A stretch of DNA of 64,000 nt from Chloroflexota bacterium (GCA_030603665.1 JAUVXJ010000002.1:62001-126000), one strand, 5' to 3'. Positions 45,598-54,611 are shown, numbered from the stretch's first letter. A program made the numbers and translations. The notes: generated by a model not told the origin, from the letters alone.

Positions 45598-45825
45598 TTA
45601 GACGATCTCCAGTATGGCACGCTTTCCTTGTTTCGCAGCAGCTACTTTGAGTAGGGTACGCATGGCATTTGCCACCCGGCCCTGCTTACCGATAACGCGC
45701 CCCATGTCCTCGCGGGCGACCCGAAGCTCAAAGATCACGGAACGCGTGGCATTCACCTCCGTCACTTCCACCTCGTCCGGGTTATCCACCAGCAGCTTGG
45801 CCATGTACTCCACGAGCTCTTTCAT
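45598..45825 (-). CDS. khpA: KH-domain RNA-binding protein KhpA
   Basis: A 75-residue protein with a single KH domain; the GxxG loop is in [16 protein letters not shown]. It sits between rpsP and rimM, the standard position of this gene in many bacteria. It binds RNA and, in other species, pairs with KhpB. An AGGAGGT ribosome site precedes the start. Confidence 0.94.
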   Translation of the reverse strand: MKELVEYMAKLLVDNPDEVEVTEVNATRSVIFELRVAREDMGRVIGKQGRVANAMRTLLKVAAAKQGKRAILEIV

Positions 45826-45973
45826 GGTCCTCGCACCTCCTAAGTTCAGGACTCCGTGAAACAGGAAGGCGGCCCCAGGTGAACGAGGGAGACCGCCGCA
45901 CTATCCTTCGACAGTCGATGGGAATGGGTACATTGACTTCAGGCGTCAGCTACTGTTGCGGCACGGCGCCGTG

Positions 45974-46561
45974 CTATTCCAGAAAGCCTTGGGCCCGTAG
46001 CGCCTCCTGGATCTCATCCAAGGACTTCTGGCCCAGGCCCGGGATAGATAGTATCTCCTCCGTGCCCTCGGCCAGCTTGTTAAGCATGTCCTGGACAGTG
46101 TCTATCCCCGCCCCTGTAAGCGAGTTGAGGACGCGTGTAGATAGTCCCAACTCCTCAATGGACGTCTCCGTGATCGGCTCAGCGATCTCCTCTGTGGCTG
46201 GCACCTCTTCAACTTCCTCCGGCGCGGAAGGCTCCACGGGCTCTTCAATCACGACCGGAGCCTCCACCACTTCGGCGAGGATATCGTCCAGGGATTCACC
46301 TGCCCTCACCCGCTCCAGCTTCTTGTAGGTGCCGAGTTTGTCGAACATCCGCACGACAGCCTCGGTCGGCTGAGCTCCTTGCTGCAACCAGTAGATCGCT
46401 CGGTCCTCCCTGATCGTGAACGCGGGAGGATCCTCGCGTGGGTGGTAGTGGCCGATGTTCTCAATGAAGCGCCCATCTCTCGGCGACCGGGCATCGGCCA
46501 CGACTACTCTGTAGTGCGGCTGCTTCTTCGCCCCAACTCGGCGCAACCTGATCTTGATCAT
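45974..46561 (-). CDS. rpsP: Ribosomal protein S16 fused to an RNA-polymerase alpha-CTD-like domain
   Basis: Residues 1 to ~85 are a normal S16 (IKIRLRRVGAKKQPHYRVVVADAR, GHYHPR, YWLQQGAQPTEAV). A Glu/Pro-rich linker (~100-133) leads to residues 134-195, a helix-hairpin-helix domain with the alpha-CTD pattern: SIEELGLSTRVLNSL...AGIDTVQDML...GLGQKSLDEI. Residues equal to the E. coli alpha DNA contacts R265, N268, G296, K298, S299 and E302 appear as R143, N146, G177, K179, S180 and E183. S16 is normally 80-90 residues, so this is over twice as long. It lies between ffh and khpA. The added domain's role is unknown. Confidence 0.93.
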   Translation of the reverse strand: MIKIRLRRVGAKKQPHYRVVVADARSPRDGRFIENIGHYHPREDPPAFTIREDRAIYWLQQGAQPTEAVVRMFDKLGTYKKLERVRAGESLDDILAEVVEAPVVIEEPVEPSAPEEVEEVPATEEIAEPITETSIEELGLSTRVLNSLTGAGIDTVQDMLNKLAEGTEEILSIPGLGQKSLDEIQEALRAQGFLE

Positions 46562-46620
46562 TTCTGCCTCTGTATCTCCTCTCCGTGCTAGTAGTACCTA
46601 GTCGAGTAGTATGAGATGCG

Positions 46621-47943
46621 TCATCTGAACATGGACAACAGGTCGGGAGTGCGTCCCCTGCTCACCTGCCGCATCATCTTCTGGACCTGTCTAAACTGAC
46701 CCAAGAGCTGGTTCACCTCCTGGACCGTCGTTCCACTCCCGTCGGCAATCCGACGCTTGCGACTGCCGCCGATGACCCCAGGGTCGTGCCGTTCGGCAGG
46801 CGTCATGGAGCTGATCATCGCTTCGATCTTCACCAACTGCCTGTCTGTTTCCCCCTCCGGGATCTGGCCCGCCAGACCGGACAAGCCAGGTATCATGTCC
46901 ATGATCTGGCTCAGTGGCCCCATCTTCTTCACCTGGCGCAGCTGCTCCATGAAGTCCTCCAGGGTGAAGCTGGCAGTACGCAGCTTCTCCTCCATCTTCA
47001 GGGCCTGCTCCGGATCGAATACCTCCTGAGCCTTCTCCACCAGCGTCAGTGGGTCACCCATGCCCAGGATTCGCGACGCCAGACGATCGGGGTAGAAACC
47101 CTCCAGGTCCCCTGGTTTCTCACCGACGCCAAGGAACTTGATGGGCACTCCGGTGACCGAGCGCATGGACAGAGCAGCACCGCCCCTCGCATCGCCGTCC
47201 ATCTTGGTCAGTATCAGCCCTGTGAGACCCACGTGCTGGTGGAACTCCTGGGCCACGCTGACTGCGTCCTGGCCAGTCATGGCATCTGCTACCAGCAGTA
47301 TCTCAGAGGGCGCCGCCTGCCCCTTCATCTGCTCCAGCTCTACCATCAGCTGCTCATCAACGTGGAGACGGCCTTGTGTGTCCACAATAACCACGCCGTA
47401 TGCCGACTCCTTCGCCCTGCGCAAAGCGTTGGCGCAGATCTGCGGTGGTGCGACGGAAGTCCCCTCACTATGAACAGCGAGGTCCAGCTCCTTGCCCAGT
47501 ATCTCAAGCTGCTGCACGGCCGCGGGTCGTCGTATGTCCGCTGCGACCAGCAAGGGCCTCTGACCTTGCTTGCGCAGATGCAGGCCAAGCTTGGCCGCCG
47601 TGGTCGTCTTGCCCGAGCCCTGGAGGCCGATCAGCATGACGACATGGGGCGGTTGTCCTGAGAGGTCGATCTTGGCAGGCTTCCCTAGCAAAGCAATCAG
47701 CTCCTCGTAGACGATCTTCCTCATCTGCTGGGCGGGAGTCAAGCTCCGCATCACCTCGGCGCCCACAGCTCGCTCGCGCACCTTGGCGATGAACTCCTTG
47801 ACCACCTTGAAGTTGACGTCGGCCTCCAGCAGGGCGATCCTGACCTCGCGTAGCCCTTCATCGACGTCCTTTTCGTTCAGACGACCTTTGCGAGCAAGCT
47901 TGTCGAACGCTCCCTGCAGTTTGTCAGTAAGAGTCTCGAACAT
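46621..47943 (-). CDS. ffh: Signal recognition particle GTPase Ffh
   Basis: Targets membrane and exported proteins to the translocon together with 4.5S RNA and FtsY. The 440-residue product has the N domain, GTPase motifs GLQGSGKTTTAAKLG, DTQGRLHVDEQLM (TRxx form altered to TQGR), TKMDGDARGGAALS and GVGEKPGDLEGFYP, and a Met-rich M domain (MDMIPGLSGLAG, GSGTTVQEVNQLLGQFRQVQKMMRQ). It is the first gene of the minus-strand run and has a strong promoter about 70 bp upstream with a hairpin in the leader. Confidence 0.96.
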   Translation of the reverse strand: MFETLTDKLQGAFDKLARKGRLNEKDVDEGLREVRIALLEADVNFKVVKEFIAKVRERAVGAEVMRSLTPAQQMRKIVYEELIALLGKPAKIDLSGQPPHVVMLIGLQGSGKTTTAAKLGLHLRKQGQRPLLVAADIRRPAAVQQLEILGKELDLAVHSEGTSVAPPQICANALRRAKESAYGVVIVDTQGRLHVDEQLMVELEQMKGQAAPSEILLVADAMTGQDAVSVAQEFHQHVGLTGLILTKMDGDARGGAALSMRSVTGVPIKFLGVGEKPGDLEGFYPDRLASRILGMGDPLTLVEKAQEVFDPEQALKMEEKLRTASFTLEDFMEQLRQVKKMGPLSQIMDMIPGLSGLAGQIPEGETDRQLVKIEAMISSMTPAERHDPGVIGGSRKRRIADGSGTTVQEVNQLLGQFRQVQKMMRQVSRGRTPDLLSMFR

Positions 47944-47955
47944 CCCAATCAGCCA

Positions 47956-47977
47956 CTGCTTCGTTTTTCGAAGGCAG
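47956..47977 (-). promoter_or_regulatory. Leader hairpin upstream of ffh
   Basis: CTGCTTCG (47956-47963) pairs with CGAA (47969-47972) and GCAG (47974-47977), with one bulged base and a five-base loop. It lies in the 5' untranslated part of the ffh transcript, ending 13 bases before the start codon, close to the ribosome site. It could limit initiation; this is inference. Confidence 0.35.
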
Positions 47978-48012
47978 GAATGACAGCCCGCCTCTAGTAC
48001 ATACGTCTGTTC

Positions 48013-48041
48013 ATTCTACGGCACTTCACTTCTTTCGTCAA
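48013..48041 (-). promoter_or_regulatory. Predicted promoter of the ffh-rpsP-khpA-rimM run
   Basis: On the minus strand TTGACG (48041-48036) and TAGAAT (48018-48013) are separated by 17 bases, each 5 of 6 to consensus. It lies in the divergent gap between ffh and tilS. Confidence 0.65.
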
Positions 48042-48113
48042 GCAACCGACCTAGATGAGAACGGTCGCAGCCTGCCAGTTCCCTCACCGATGTGATAAAA
48101 TGGCTCTGACGGT

Positions 48114-49571
48114 GTGGACGAGATGGAAGTATTGGACATCGTACGCAAGACAATCCTCCAACACCACCTGTTCGAAGGTGGCGGCACAGTCGTCCTCGGC
48201 GTCTCAGGAGGGCCCGATTCCCTGTGCCTGCTACACACGTTGAGGGCGCTGCAAGACGAGTTGGGCCTTGAACTGCATCTCGCCCATCTGGATCATGGGA
48301 TAAGAGGTAGCGACTCGCGCGCAGACGCCGAATACGTGGAGGGGTTAGCCCGCGCTTGGGACATTTCCGCCACCATGGAATACGGAGACGTGCCCGCCTA
48401 CGCCGAGGAACACAGGCTTGCCATCGAGGAGGCGGCGCGACGCGTGCGCTACCTGTTCCTCGGACGCGTGGCTCGGGAAGTGGGAGCGCAGTGCGTGGCG
48501 GTCGGACATAACGCGGACGACCAGGTGGAGACGATCATCATGCACTGGATGCGCGGCTCTGGCCTGGGCGGGCTGCGCGGCATGCTCCCCGTGCAGGTGC
48601 TCGGCGCTGAGGATTGGTGGTGTGGGCCTGTCCTCAGACTGGTCAGGCCTCTGCTGGACGTGCCCAGAGACGCGATCGAGGGGTACTGCCACCAGCACGG
48701 TCTTCAGCCCCGTTTTGACCGCTCCAATCTTGATCTGACCTATCATCGCAACCGCATCCGTCACGAACTCATCCCGTTTCTGGAGAGCTTCAACCCGCGC
48801 ATTCGCGACGTTTTGCGCCGCTCTGCTAGGGTGATCGCGGGTGACTATGACTACCTGCATCATCAGGCACTTCAAGCCTGGGAGCGACTGGCCGAGGAAA
48901 GCGACGGAGCGATCGCGTTCCCTCTGCAACCCTGGTCTGAATTGCCTCCCAGCCTACAAAGGCAGCTCTTGAGGGAAGCGATCCGGCGCCTGCGCAGCTC
49001 CCTGCGGGACATCACGTGGACCCACGTCGAACAGGCGAGGGTGGGACTGAGCCAGATAGCGGCCGGCGGCCAGATCACCTTGCCGCAGGGCCTGTTTCTG
49101 TTCAAGGGGTACGACGACCTGGTAATCGGCGAGCGCTTCGTTCACCCAGACATTCCCCTGCTCGAACAGGGACCGTTGCCCTTGAACGTGCCGGGCGTCA
49201 CTCAACTACCCGAGAGTTCCTGGGCCCTGCACAGTCGGATTGTGCAGAGGGAACAGTTGCCCGAGGAGCCCGCGGGGAATCGGGATCCGTGGCAGGCCTA
49301 CCTCGACATGGAGAGAGCGGGCACCGATCTGACTCTTCGGGGTCGGCGACCGGGAGATCGCTTCCAGCCCCTGGGTATGGCTGGTAGATCGAAGAGCCTC
49401 AATGCCTTCATGACTGACGCCAAGATCCCTCAGCAAATCCGCGACCACTTGCCCCTGGTCGTCTCTCCCAGGCAGATCGTCTGGGTATCAGGCCACCGCA
49501 TCGACGAGCGAGTCAAGATCACGAGCTGCACAGACCATGTGATCGACATGCGATTCGTCAGACATGGATAG
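48114..49571 (+). CDS. tilS: tRNA(Ile)-lysidine synthetase
   Basis: Modifies C34 of the CAU-anticodon tRNA-Ile to lysidine so that it reads AUA. The 485-residue protein has the PP-loop LGVSGGPDSLCLLHTL, the HLDHGIRG segment, GHNADDQVET and the C-terminal TilS domain with RRPGDRFQPLGMAGRSKSLNAFMTDAKIP. The GTG at 48114 is used here; an ATG at 48123 is an alternative, neither with a strong ribosome site. It diverges from ffh and converges tightly with the MscS gene (2-bp gap). Confidence 0.95.
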   Translation: MDEMEVLDIVRKTILQHHLFEGGGTVVLGVSGGPDSLCLLHTLRALQDELGLELHLAHLDHGIRGSDSRADAEYVEGLARAWDISATMEYGDVPAYAEEHRLAIEEAARRVRYLFLGRVAREVGAQCVAVGHNADDQVETIIMHWMRGSGLGGLRGMLPVQVLGAEDWWCGPVLRLVRPLLDVPRDAIEGYCHQHGLQPRFDRSNLDLTYHRNRIRHELIPFLESFNPRIRDVLRRSARVIAGDYDYLHHQALQAWERLAEESDGAIAFPLQPWSELPPSLQRQLLREAIRRLRSSLRDITWTHVEQARVGLSQIAAGGQITLPQGLFLFKGYDDLVIGERFVHPDIPLLEQGPLPLNVPGVTQLPESSWALHSRIVQREQLPEEPAGNRDPWQAYLDMERAGTDLTLRGRRPGDRFQPLGMAGRSKSLNAFMTDAKIPQQIRDHLPLVVSPRQIVWVSGHRIDERVKITSCTDHVIDMRFVRHG

Positions 49572-49573
49572 CC

Positions 49574-50407
49574 TCAAAGAGGTTCTTCGTCAGTCAGCTG
49601 CCGCAAGCGCACCGTCTGGACGGGATATGGCAGGTTAATGCTCTCCCTCTCAGCGGCCTCTTTCACAGCCTTGACAGCTTCCGAGGTCACCTGGAACAGG
49701 CTCGACTCCGTCTGATCTATCCAGAAGTACGCCGCCATGTCCACGGCGGCGCTGCCAAGACTCTTGCAGTGGATGGCTGGCGCCGGATCTTCAAGGACTC
49801 CCTCAACGCCGCGGACCGCGCCCGAGAGTATCTCCTGTACTCTGGCCAAATCCTCCTCGTATCCGACGCCGATGCCCAACACGACCCTTCTCTTCGGGTA
49901 CTTGGAGTAATTGGTGATGGCGCTTGTGTACACATCGGCGTTGGGAACGATGACCTCTTGCCCATCCCAGGTCTTGATGGTAGTGGCGCGGATATCCACG
50001 TCCGTCACCTCACCCCCATGCCCCGCCACCTCGATGACATCGCCAATCTCGAAGGGCTGCTGTATCAAGAGCAAGGCCCCAGCCATGAAGTTCTTGGCGA
50101 TGTCTTGGAGGGCAAAGCCCAAGGTCAAGCCCACCAAGCCGAGGCCGGCTACGAGGCCGGTGACATTGACGTTCACTTGATCGAGCGCGACAACGGTGCC
50201 TACGACGAGCGTCGCCGCACTGGCGAGCCGTGCCAGCAACCTGGCAAGTTCCCGGTCTGCGTTTCTGGTTGCCCTCTCCACAGCTCGACCGGCTAACTTG
50301 GCCACCAGCAGAGAAAGCAGAAAGACGAATAGAGCGAGCACCAGCCTGGGCAGGAAGTCGACAGCTTGCAGTGCCAGCCCGCTCACTTGCTCGAAGACCG
50401 CGTCCAT
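49574..50407 (-). CDS. Small-conductance mechanosensitive channel, MscS family
   Basis: Opens under membrane tension to release solutes. The 277-residue protein has three hydrophobic segments (LVLALFVFLLSLLVAKLAG, LASAATLVVGTVVALDQV, VTGLVAGLGLVGLTLGFALQ) with the pore-lining Gly/Ala-rich helix followed by the beta domain PFEIGDVIEVAGHGGEVTDVDIRATTIKTWDGQEVIVPN, and an alpha/beta C-terminal region. The ATG at 50407, preceded by GGAGGGCGAGG, is chosen; the 38-residue upstream extension in the open frame is not family-like and overlaps the promoter. Confidence 0.93.
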   Translation of the reverse strand: MDAVFEQVSGLALQAVDFLPRLVLALFVFLLSLLVAKLAGRAVERATRNADRELARLLARLASAATLVVGTVVALDQVNVNVTGLVAGLGLVGLTLGFALQDIAKNFMAGALLLIQQPFEIGDVIEVAGHGGEVTDVDIRATTIKTWDGQEVIVPNADVYTSAITNYSKYPKRRVVLGIGVGYEEDLARVQEILSGAVRGVEGVLEDPAPAIHCKSLGSAAVDMAAYFWIDQTESSLFQVTSEAVKAVKEAAERESINLPYPVQTVRLRQLTDEEPL

Positions 50408-50468
50408 ATTGCCTCGCCCTCCAACCACATGGCCCAGCCCCAGCCGTGTACCTGAGGCGACACCTGTC

Positions 50469-50496
50469 ATTGTATCACAGCGGGTATGCGTATCAA
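50469..50496 (-). promoter_or_regulatory. Predicted promoter of the MscS gene
   Basis: On the minus strand TTGATA (50496-50491) and TACAAT (50474-50469) are separated by 16 bases; both match consensus at 5 of 6. The start codon lies 61 bases downstream. Confidence 0.6.
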
Positions 50497-50602
50497 AGCT
50501 GGTGCTGCCGACCCGAACCATCGAGGCCTGCAGGAGCCTGGCCCCTGCTCCTCGCTCGGCATCCGCTCGCTATGGCCCTGTGCGCGGTCAGCCAGTCCGT
50601 GC

Positions 50603-50631
50603 TTGACCGGACCACCCATCTATGTCATAAT
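50603..50631 (+). promoter_or_regulatory. Predicted promoter of hpt
   Basis: TTGACC (50603-50608) and CATAAT (50626-50631) are separated by 17 bases; each matches at 5 of 6. The hpt start is 123 bases downstream of the -10 box, leaving a leader of about 115 bases. Confidence 0.65.
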
Positions 50632-50754
50632 CCTCGACAACCGCGAAGTGGTGCAAGGCAGGGCCAGCCACCGATGAAACTCGCTTTGACTGGAGCGGGC
50701 GGTAGGCGGACCCCACGCTCCATTCGCTTGGACGATCTCTCCGAAGGAGGCCCC

Positions 50755-51291
50755 ATGGAGAACGACGTGGGCGAGGTCCTCATCTCTCAGGAACAGATAC
50801 GTGAGAAGACTAAAGAACTGGGACGCAGAATCGCGCAAGACTACGAAGGCAAGAACCCCCTGCTGATCTGCGTGCTCAAGGGTGGCTTGATGTTCCTCGC
50901 CGACTTGATGCGAGAGATACACATGCCCCTGGAGATAGACTTCATGGCTGTCTCCAGCTACGGCGACGCCACCGAGTCCAGCGGGGTGGTCCGTATCCTC
51001 ATGGACCTGGAGCGAAACATCCGAGGGCGCCATGTGCTGATCGTGGAGGACATCATCGACACCGGGCGCACGCTGAACTATATCATCGAGAATTTGCATA
51101 CCCGGGGTCCGGCCAGTATCAAAGTATGTACCTTGTTGGACAAGCCTGCGCGCAGACTCCTGGACATCCCCCTGGATTATGTTGGGTTTGAAATACCTGA
51201 CAGATTCGTCATTGGCTACGGCCTGGACTTCGGGGAGATCTACCGCAACCTGCCCTTCGTAGGCGTATTGAAGCCTGAACTTTACTCCTAA
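50755..51291 (+). CDS. hpt: Hypoxanthine phosphoribosyltransferase
   Basis: Salvages hypoxanthine (and guanine) to IMP/GMP with PRPP. The 178-residue product has the PRPP loop VLIVEDIIDTGRTL, the CVLKGGLMFLADL segment and the purine-binding C-terminal VGFEIPDRFVIGYGLDFGEIYRNLPFVG. The frame is open far upstream to 50230, but the ATG at 50755, with GAAGGAGG five bases upstream, gives the normal family length. It is followed 3 bp later by the GT39-type gene. Adenine deaminase at 26056 makes its substrate. Confidence 0.96.
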   Translation: MENDVGEVLISQEQIREKTKELGRRIAQDYEGKNPLLICVLKGGLMFLADLMREIHMPLEIDFMAVSSYGDATESSGVVRILMDLERNIRGRHVLIVEDIIDTGRTLNYIIENLHTRGPASIKVCTLLDKPARRLLDIPLDYVGFEIPDRFVIGYGLDFGEIYRNLPFVGVLKPELYS

Positions 51292-51294
51292 GGG

Positions 51295-53274
51295 ATGCCC
51301 TTGCTCCGAAAAGAAAGCCACATCCTGGAGGCGGTCGAGCGCGGCTTGAGCTCTGTGGATCGACCATCCCTCGCGATCGCAGCGCTCGTCATGGGGACCC
51401 TGGCCCAATCGAGCCTCACGTTGTCTCCCAGACTGCTGGCTGCGTGCCTCGTCACCCTTGGCTTACTCCTGCTCGTCTCATCGTTCCTTGCTCGTCGGGT
51501 CACCTCTCTCCAGGGCGAGAGGATCACCAACCTTGTCCTTCTGCTCACACTCATTGGCGGAGCGCTCGTTCTCAAGACCCTGTCCTCTTTTCGCGCCGCA
51601 GTCCCCCTCTATGTAGCGGCTGTGATCCTGTTCGTGCTCGCCATCGGAAACCGCTTCGAGACGCGTCAGCGCAAGGCCGAGCGTCCCACAAGGTGGGAGA
51701 TCGCATGTCTACTTGGGATCCTCGCCCTGGGGTTCATCCTGCAAGGCTATCGCGTGGCCGCCATTCCCCCCGGATTCCACGGGGACGAAGGGGAATCAGG
51801 GATGCAGGCCCTCCAGCTACTTCATGGTGAAGTGGGGAGCCTGATTTCGGTGGGCTGGTATCATCTACCGATGCTGAGCTTCGCGTGGCATGCGCTCAGC
51901 ATGCGGATCTTCGGAGAGACAGTATATGGGCTGCGAATGAGCTCAGTGATCGTGGGCACCCTCACCCTCATCCCCTTCTACCTCCTGACGCGTCTCCTCT
52001 TCGACAGAAGAACCGCGCTTCTCGCCACCTTCCTGCTCGCCGTCTCTCATCCCTTCATCGCCCTCAACCGGCTGGGTATCAACTACACCCAGACCACTCT
52101 CTTCGAAGTGACGACCTTCTACTTCCTCTTCCAGGGTCTCCGCTCCAGAAAGTGGTGGGACTTCGCAGCCAGTGGCCTTTTCATGGGAGGGGGACTCTAC
52201 CTCTACTACGGCTCACGGCTAGTTCCCTTCATCGTCGTGGGCTTCCTGTTCTGTGCCTGTCTGGCCAGGAGGAGGTTCTTGCGTGAGCACTGGCGAGGCA
52301 TCGCCGTGCTGTGGCTCTCAGCGATACTGGTCTTTGCGCCCATGGGGCTGTACTTCATACGGCACCCTTGGCACTTCATGTCTCGTACCACTAACGTTTT
52401 CGCCCTGGGGGACCGAGGCTGGGTCGATACATCGTATTCGTATCCCCAAGACAGCGGCGCGCTGACGCTCTTGGGGCAGGCATCGCGCGTGCTTCCTATC
52501 TTCAACTACGGCGGCGATACGAGCGGCCAATACGGATATCGGGGACCGATGCTCGACTACGTCACTGCGATCCTGTTCGTGCTGGGTCTGGGATACTCAT
52601 TCGCCCACGCCCGCCGGTCGCGCTACTTCTTCCTGCTCATCTGGTTCTGGGCCACCCTGATCGCAGGTGGAGTGCTGACCTTGCCTGCACCCTTTGTGCC
52701 GCGCCTGGCGGGCATGCTGCCGGTCCTTTCCATCTTTGCTGCCGTGACGATGGCAGCGACAGTGCACATACTGAAAGATGCCTGGGTAAACAGAAGAGCC
52801 ACCAACGCCGCGCTTGGCGTTCTGGTGGCTCTCACGTTGGGGGCTGCCGCCTACCTCAACTATGACACCTACTTCAACAAGTACCTCCCAACCATCCAAG
52901 GTTGGGCGATGCGGGAGCCCGCCACAGCCATAGCGAGATACGTCGTATCTCTGGGAGGCGACTATGAGGTCTTCCTCTTGGGTCAGCCCAAGCTATACGT
53001 GCGGCACGGCACGATCCGCTTCATCGCCCGCGACATGATGGGATCGGATGTGCCCGATCCCTCGCTGTACATACCGCTCCGGGCGGGAGGGGAGAGAAAC
53101 GTCGTCTACATCCTTCTCCCATCCCACCTGCACCACGTGACTAGTCTCGAGCAGTACTACCCCCAAGGAGTTCTCCGCAACTTCACCCGGGAATCGGGTG
53201 AACTCTGGTTCACCACCTTCGAGGTTAGCAAGGAAGACATCGCGGCCGCAGCCGTCCTCTCTGCCTCCCCTTAG
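51295..53274 (+). CDS. GT39-family membrane glycosyltransferase (ArnT/PMT type)
   Basis: Transfers a sugar from a polyprenyl-phosphate donor to a protein or glycan outside the membrane. The 659-residue protein has about a dozen hydrophobic segments. The GT39 acidic motif lies in GFHGDEGESGMQAL in the first extracytoplasmic loop (~160). LFDRRTALLATFLLAVSHPFI and the later FVPRLAGMLPVLSIFAAV are typical membrane segments. The ATG is 3 bp after hpt, so it is likely co-transcribed. Acceptor and donor are not known from sequence. Confidence 0.86.
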   Translation: MPLLRKESHILEAVERGLSSVDRPSLAIAALVMGTLAQSSLTLSPRLLAACLVTLGLLLLVSSFLARRVTSLQGERITNLVLLLTLIGGALVLKTLSSFRAAVPLYVAAVILFVLAIGNRFETRQRKAERPTRWEIACLLGILALGFILQGYRVAAIPPGFHGDEGESGMQALQLLHGEVGSLISVGWYHLPMLSFAWHALSMRIFGETVYGLRMSSVIVGTLTLIPFYLLTRLLFDRRTALLATFLLAVSHPFIALNRLGINYTQTTLFEVTTFYFLFQGLRSRKWWDFAASGLFMGGGLYLYYGSRLVPFIVVGFLFCACLARRRFLREHWRGIAVLWLSAILVFAPMGLYFIRHPWHFMSRTTNVFALGDRGWVDTSYSYPQDSGALTLLGQASRVLPIFNYGGDTSGQYGYRGPMLDYVTAILFVLGLGYSFAHARRSRYFFLLIWFWATLIAGGVLTLPAPFVPRLAGMLPVLSIFAAVTMAATVHILKDAWVNRRATNAALGVLVALTLGAAAYLNYDTYFNKYLPTIQGWAMREPATAIARYVVSLGGDYEVFLLGQPKLYVRHGTIRFIARDMMGSDVPDPSLYIPLRAGGERNVVYILLPSHLHHVTSLEQYYPQGVLRNFTRESGELWFTTFEVSKEDIAAAAVLSASP

Positions 53275-53284
53275 GGCAGGCCGA

Positions 53285-54448
53285 TCACAGCTTGCTTACA
53301 GCAGCCTCGATGTTGGCCAGGGCCTTCTGGATGTTCTCTATTGAATTCGCGTAGGACATGCGGATGAAACCGCGGCCATACTCCCCAAAGGAGCTGCCAG
53401 CGAGGACAGCAACTCCGGCCTCCTCCATCAGGTAGTCAGCGAGATCCCTCTCGCTCATGCCGGTGCCTTCGACGTTGGGGAACACATAAAAGGCACCCTT
53501 GGGCATCGCACACCTAATGCCGTCGATGGCATTGAGCCCAGGCACTATCACGTCGCGACGGCGCTTGAACTCCTCCACCATCTTTGCGGATGAATCTTGC
53601 GGCCCCCGTAGCGCCTCGACCCCAGCCCATTGGGTGAACGTGGCCGTGCAGGAGTTGCTGTTGGTCATCAACCGGGTGATATGCTCCGCCAACCCTTCTG
53701 GCATCACCCCGTAGCCCAGTCTCCAGCCCGTCATGGCATAGGTCTTGGAGTAGCCGTTGAGCAGGATCGTACGGTCCTGCACTCCGGGCATTGACAGGAA
53801 GCTGACGTGTTCCCCTTCGTACAGTATCCTGTCGTAGATCTCATCGCTAAGCACCATGAGGTCGCGCTCCGTAGCCACGGCAGCTATCTCTTCCAGATCT
53901 TCCTTGGTTAGCACGCCCCCCGTCGGGTTCTGTGGGGAGTTGATGATGATCATCTTCGTGCGCGGTGACACCTTCTCCCGCAACTGGGAGACATCGAAAC
54001 GGAAGCCGCGGTCCTCCTCCAGCACCAGCGGCACCGGCTTGGCTCCCACGAAGTTGATCATCGATTCGTAGATGGGAAACCCAGGATTGGGATAGAGTAC
54101 CTCATCACCCTCCTCCACCAGGGCCAGGATGGCGAAGAACATGACGGGTTTACCCCCAGGGGTGACCACCACCTGCTCGGGAACGACGTCCACACCCCGC
54201 GTCTCCGCGATGTGCTCAGCGATCGCTTGCCTGAGTTCAGGAATGCCCGCTGATGGACAGTAGTGGGTTTGCCCCTCCATCAAGGCTGTTCCTGCCGCCT
54301 CGATGATGTTGGAGGGAGTGTCGAAATCCGGCTCTCCAATCTCCAGATGAATGATCTCCCTTCCCTGGGCTTCCAGGGCACGAGCTTTGGCCAGCACCTC
54401 AAAGGCTGTCTCCGTGCCCAGGCGACTCATTGCTTTTGCGAGCTTCAC
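53285..54448 (-). CDS. Class I/II pyridoxal-phosphate aminotransferase (aspartate-aminotransferase-like)
   Basis: Transfers amino groups between amino and 2-oxo acids. The 387-residue product has EIGEPDFDTPSNIIEAA, HYCPSAGIPELRQAIAEH, the NPGFPIYES segment, SPQNPTGGVLTKEDLEEIA, LSDEIYDRILYEG and the lysine motif NGYSKTYAMTGWRLGY, ending with FIRMSYANSIENIQKAL. The GTG at 54448, with AAAGGAGGT ahead, is preferred over 54514, which would start in the tolB promoter. Substrate may be aspartate or aromatic amino acids. It converges with the GT39 gene. Confidence 0.93.
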   Translation of the reverse strand: MKLAKAMSRLGTETAFEVLAKARALEAQGREIIHLEIGEPDFDTPSNIIEAAGTALMEGQTHYCPSAGIPELRQAIAEHIAETRGVDVVPEQVVVTPGGKPVMFFAILALVEEGDEVLYPNPGFPIYESMINFVGAKPVPLVLEEDRGFRFDVSQLREKVSPRTKMIIINSPQNPTGGVLTKEDLEEIAAVATERDLMVLSDEIYDRILYEGEHVSFLSMPGVQDRTILLNGYSKTYAMTGWRLGYGVMPEGLAEHITRLMTNSNSCTATFTQWAGVEALRGPQDSSAKMVEEFKRRRDVIVPGLNAIDGIRCAMPKGAFYVFPNVEGTGMSERDLADYLMEEAGVAVLAGSSFGEYGRGFIRMSYANSIENIQKALANIEAAVSKL

Positions 54449-54479
54449 TGTCCGTACCTCCTTTATTATTGTTGATGCT

Positions 54480-54507
54480 TTGCACTTCGATTTCCCTGTG
54501 TTATAAT
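54480..54507 (+). promoter_or_regulatory. Predicted promoter of the TolB-like lipoprotein gene
   Basis: TTGCAC (54480-54485) and a perfect TATAAT (54502-54507) are separated by 16 bases. The GTG start is about 105 bases downstream of the -10 box. On the opposite strand TATAAC overlaps it but lacks a -35 box. Confidence 0.6.
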
Positions 54508-54611
54508 GACACATATCGAGTACGCTGGGACACTAGCTTGGCGAACCAGGCCAGCGGCTGGTATCCGCTCCGACCCCCATGTCCGGCCGATGACCATTCA
54601 GGAGGTGGCTT

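Larger units (their letters stand above)
50408..50754. other. Divergent intergenic region between mscS and hpt
   Basis: This 347-bp stretch has no convincing gene. It holds back-to-back sigma-70-type promoters for the two flanking genes (listed separately), a hpt leader of about 115 bases and a short mscS leader. An open frame spanning it on + is only an upstream extension of hpt. Confidence 0.6.

Noticed and set aside
46786..47661. Plus-strand open frame (291 residues) opposite ffh
   Set aside because: Shadow of ffh, Leu- and Gln-rich, no domain.
50230..50754. N-terminal extension of hpt in the open frame
   Set aside because: Covers the divergent promoters and is not family-like; the ATG at 50755 has a strong ribosome site.
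54497..54528. Minus-strand promoter for the aminotransferase overlapping the TolB promoter
   Set aside because: A TATAAC box is present but there is no -35 match at a suitable distance.
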